A stretch of DNA of 6,890 nucleotides from DATJBC01 sp035515515 (lineage in GTDB: Bacteria; Actinomycetota; Acidimicrobiia; Acidimicrobiales; UBA8190): positions 1-6,890 of the forward strand of contig DATJBC010000283.1 of assembly GCA_035515515.1 (NCBI GenBank). The letters are read 5' to 3'. The notes below the pieces were generated by a model. It did no database searches, was not told the origin of the DNA, and saw only the letters and a program-made list of their open reading frames with translations. The translations under genes were made by a program, and so were the position numbers. Shown here piece after piece: positions 4,346 to 6,890 of this stretch (its first letter is position 1; each line of letters starts with the position of its first letter).

Positions 4346-6890
4346 GTGACCGCTTCTCCCGACGCGCTCGGAGTGGAGCCCCGGCCCTACGCCAATGCCG
4401 ATCTCGCCTCGGCGGAGATGGCCGGCCTGCAAAGGGCACTCGGGCAGGCGGTGCGCGGCGAGGTCCGGTTCTCGAGCGGCGACCGGGCCATCTACTCCAC
4501 GGACGCGTCGAGCTACCGCCAGCTGCCCATCGGCGTGGTGGTGCCCCGCACGGTCGACGACGTCGTGGCGACGGTCGCCGTCTGCGCCGAGCGCGGGGTT
4601 CCCGTGCTGTCGAGAGGCGGGGGAACGAGCCTGGCCGGCCAGTGCTGCAACGCCGCGGTGGTGATGGACTTCTCGAAGCACCTCCACCAGGTCGTCGAGC
4701 TCGATCGCGCACGGCGCCTGGCGCGCGTGCAGCCGGGGCTCGTCCTCGACGTGTTGCGGGACCTCGGAGCGGCCGGCCACCCCAGGGTGACCTTCGGCCC
4801 GACGCCGTCCACCCACGACCACTGCACGATCGGGGGCATGATCGGGAACAACGCCTGCGGGAACTACTCGATCATGTCGGAGTTCTACGGAGCGGGCCCT
4901 CGCATGGCACACAACGTGGCCGAGATGGAGGTCCTCACCTACGACGGCCTCCGAATGCGGGTGGGCCCCACCACGGACGCCGAACTCGAGCGGATCATCG
5001 CCGACGGCGGCCGACGTGGCCAGATCTACGCGGATCTGCGGGCCCTGCGCGACACGCATACCGACCTCATTCGTGCGAAATTCCCCGAGTTCCCGAGAAG
5101 GGTGTCGGGCTACAACCTCGACGGGCTTCTACCCGAACGGGGGTTCGACCTCGCCTACGCGCTGGTGGGAACCGAGAGCACCTGCGTGACCGTCTTGGAG
5201 GCGACGCTCCACATGGTGGACGACTTCCCGGCGCGCTCGCTCGTCGTCGTCGGCTTCGACGACCTGTACGCCGCCGCCGACCAGATCATGGCGGCACGCG
5301 AGCACCGCCCGATCGCCCTCGAAGGCTTCGACGCCACCCTCATCGAGGACAACAAGAAACTCGGCATCCATACCGAGGAGCTGGCCATGCTCCCACGGGG
5401 CTCGGGGTGGCTGCTGGCGGAGTTCGGCGGCGACACCAAGGACGACGCCGACGCCAATGCCCTCGCCTTCATGGCGCACATGCGCAAGGGCGCCGGCTAC
5501 ACGGGCGAGAAGCTCTACGACAATCCGGCATCGGAACGGCGGCTCTGGGAGGTGCGCGAGTCGGGCCTCGGCGCCACCGCGTACGTGCCCGGGAGCCCCG
5601 ACACCTACGAGGGATGGGAGGACTCGGCGGTCCCTCCCGAGAACCTGTCGGGCTACCTCCGCGACCTGCGGGCGCTGTTCAACCGGTACGACTACGGGTG
5701 CTCGCTCTACGGCCACTTCGGCCAGGGCTGCGTGCACACTCGGATCGACTGGGATCCGCACACGGCGGACGGTGTCGCCAAGTGGCGGCGCTTCATCGAC
5801 GAGGCTTCGGACCTGGTGCTGTCCTACGGCGGGTCCCTGTCGGGCGAGCACGGGGACGGACAGTCACGGGGCGAGCTCCTCGAGAAGATGTACGGCAAGG
5901 ACGTCGTCCAGCTCTTCCGCGAGTTCAAGGCGGTGTGGGACCCCGCCGGCAGAATGAACCCGGGCAAGGTGGTCGACCCCTACCCCATCACCTCCAACCT
6001 GCGCCTCGGGCCGCACTACGCGCCCATCCCGGTGCGGACCCACTTCTCCTACCCGAAGGACGCCGGCAGCTTCGCCCACGCCGCCACCCGCTGCGTCGGC
6101 ATCGGCAAGTGCCGCCGGCTGGGCTCCGGGACGATGTGCCCGAGCTTCATGGTCACCCACGAGGAGAAGCACAGCACCCGTGGGCGGGCCCGCATCCTGC
6201 ACGAGATGATGCGTCGTGACTCCGAGATCGAGCTGTGGCGCTCCGACGAGGTGAGGGACGCACTCGACCTGTGCCTGTCGTGCAAGGGGTGCAAGAGCGA
6301 CTGCCCGGTCAACGTGGACATGGCCACCTACAAGGCGGAGTTCCTGTCGCACCACTACCGCCGTCGGCTCCGTCCCCGGGTGGCCTACGCCATGGGACTC
6401 ATCTACTGGTGGGCACGCGCCGCCTCGCGGGCGCCCCGGCTCGTCAACGCGCTCACCCACGCCCCGCTGGCCGCACGGGGGGTCAAGTGGCTGGGGGGCA
6501 TCGCTCCGCAGCGCCCGGCGCCGCTCTTCGCCACCCAGACCTTCTCGGCCTGGTTCGCCAGCAGGCCGCACCGCGCCGACGGCTCACGGCCCCAGGTGCT
6601 GGTGTGGCCCGACACCTTCAGCAACTACCTCGACCCGGCGGCCGCCATCGCCACCGTCGAGGTCCTCGAGGAAGCCGGGTTCGACGTGAGCGTCCCCGCC
6701 CGGCCGCTGTGCTGCGGGCGCCCCCTCTACGACTACGGGATGCTCGACACCGCCGAGCGACTCCTCCGCCAGGTGCTCGACGAGCTGCGCCCGGCCATCC
6801 GGGCGGGGATCCCCGTGGTGGGCGTCGAGCCCAGCTGCCTGGCGGTGTTCCGCGACGAGTTGCCCGAGCTCTTCCCCGACGACCTCGACG
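4346..6890 (+). CDS. FAD-binding oxidase fused to Fe-S and CCG domains (GlcD/D-lactate dehydrogenase-like), 3' partial
   Basis: At least 848 residues are visible; the frame is open at the window end, and relatives run to roughly 950-1000. The N-terminal half is a VAO/PCMH-type FAD domain: RGGGTSLAGQ (90-99) and GGMIGNNACGN (163-173). A FAD-oxidase C-terminal part follows, with YGHFGQGCVH (455-464) and SGEHGDG (499-505). Next come two Fe-S motifs: C583-x5-C589-x8-C598-P, and C643-x2-C646-x2-C649-x3-C653-P inside CLSCKGCKSDCP. HSTRGRAR, between them, is typical of this fusion family. A CCG domain begins with CCG at 789-791 and EPSC ending at Cys831. Such enzymes oxidise D-lactate, glycolate or related 2-hydroxy acids and pass electrons through the clusters to the respiratory chain, usually at the inner face of the membrane. 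GTG 4346 is the first usable start after the in-frame stop at 4235. It lacks a Shine-Dalgarno; CCTCCT just upstream is the anti-SD sense. Confidence 0.92.
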   Translation, partial: MTASPDALGVEPRPYANADLASAEMAGLQRALGQAVRGEVRFSSGDRAIYSTDASSYRQLPIGVVVPRTVDDVVATVAVCAERGVPVLSRGGGTSLAGQCCNAAVVMDFSKHLHQVVELDRARRLARVQPGLVLDVLRDLGAAGHPRVTFGPTPSTHDHCTIGGMIGNNACGNYSIMSEFYGAGPRMAHNVAEMEVLTYDGLRMRVGPTTDAELERIIADGGRRGQIYADLRALRDTHTDLIRAKFPEFPRRVSGYNLDGLLPERGFDLAYALVGTESTCVTVLEATLHMVDDFPARSLVVVGFDDLYAAADQIMAAREHRPIALEGFDATLIEDNKKLGIHTEELAMLPRGSGWLLAEFGGDTKDDADANALAFMAHMRKGAGYTGEKLYDNPASERRLWEVRESGLGATAYVPGSPDTYEGWEDSAVPPENLSGYLRDLRALFNRYDYGCSLYGHFGQGCVHTRIDWDPHTADGVAKWRRFIDEASDLVLSYGGSLSGEHGDGQSRGELLEKMYGKDVVQLFREFKAVWDPAGRMNPGKVVDPYPITSNLRLGPHYAPIPVRTHFSYPKDAGSFAHAATRCVGIGKCRRLGSGTMCPSFMVTHEEKHSTRGRARILHEMMRRDSEIELWRSDEVRDALDLCLSCKGCKSDCPVNVDMATYKAEFLSHHYRRRLRPRVAYAMGLIYWWARAASRAPRLVNALTHAPLAARGVKWLGGIAPQRPAPLFATQTFSAWFASRPHRADGSRPQVLVWPDTFSNYLDPAAAIATVEVLEEAGFDVSVPARPLCCGRPLYDYGMLDTAERLLRQVLDELRPAIRAGIPVVGVEPSCLAVFRDELPELFPDDLD

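Noticed and set aside
4157..5059. 300-codon minus-strand frame covering the spacer and the start of the FAD gene
   Set aside because: Its sequence shows no family resemblance, and it mainly mirrors the FAD-domain coding region.
4642..6219. 525-codon open frame on the plus strand
   Set aside because: It is a shifted frame inside the FAD/Fe-S gene and is Arg/Gly/Pro-rich without domains. The correct frame gives the FAD and Cys motifs without interruption through the window end.

Overview
The window is about 6.9 kb of very GC-rich DNA (roughly 70 percent by eye). Genes are tightly packed on the + strand, two start on GTG, and there is an F420-dependent-type oxidoreductase. Together these point to a high-GC actinobacterium (Actinomycetota, possibly an acidimicrobial or related lineage). 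The lineage is inferred from gene content and composition, not from a marker gene. I see no mobile element, CRISPR array, rRNA or tRNA.

Layout. (1) 4-237: a small CsbD-like stress protein. (2) 295-4049: a compact cluster of four genes. It starts with a 220-aa protein that looks like a hemerythrin-type four-helix bundle without most of its iron ligands. Next come a short-chain dehydrogenase/reductase (SDR) with a C-terminal extension, an FGD-like LLM-class F420-dependent oxidoreductase, and an enolase-superfamily enzyme of the mandelate racemase subgroup. The first three genes are joined by two ATGA stop/start overlaps and the fourth follows after 10 nt, so they are probably co-transcribed and partly co-translated. 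(3) 4050-4345: the only long non-coding stretch. It holds GC-rich hairpins with mutually exclusive pairings, then a dyad and a weak promoter-like sequence just before the next gene. (4) 4346 to the window end: a large gene, cut off by the window edge, fusing an FAD-binding GlcD/D-lactate-dehydrogenase-type oxidase to an Fe-S module and a CCG domain.

How the genes may work together. An enolase-type racemase/dehydratase, an NAD(P)-type SDR, an F420-type oxidoreductase and a membrane-chain-linked FAD/Fe-S 2-hydroxyacid dehydrogenase would fit catabolism of a hydroxy acid or sugar acid. The substrate cannot be read from the sequence. Points worth checking are the ligand-poor hemerythrin-like protein, the FGD homologue without the glucose-6-phosphate phosphate pocket, the complete mandelate-racemase catalytic set, an Fe-S motif resembling the [3Fe-4S] motif of SdhB/FrdB, and the structured spacer before the last gene. 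I do not see clear evidence of a wholly new system.
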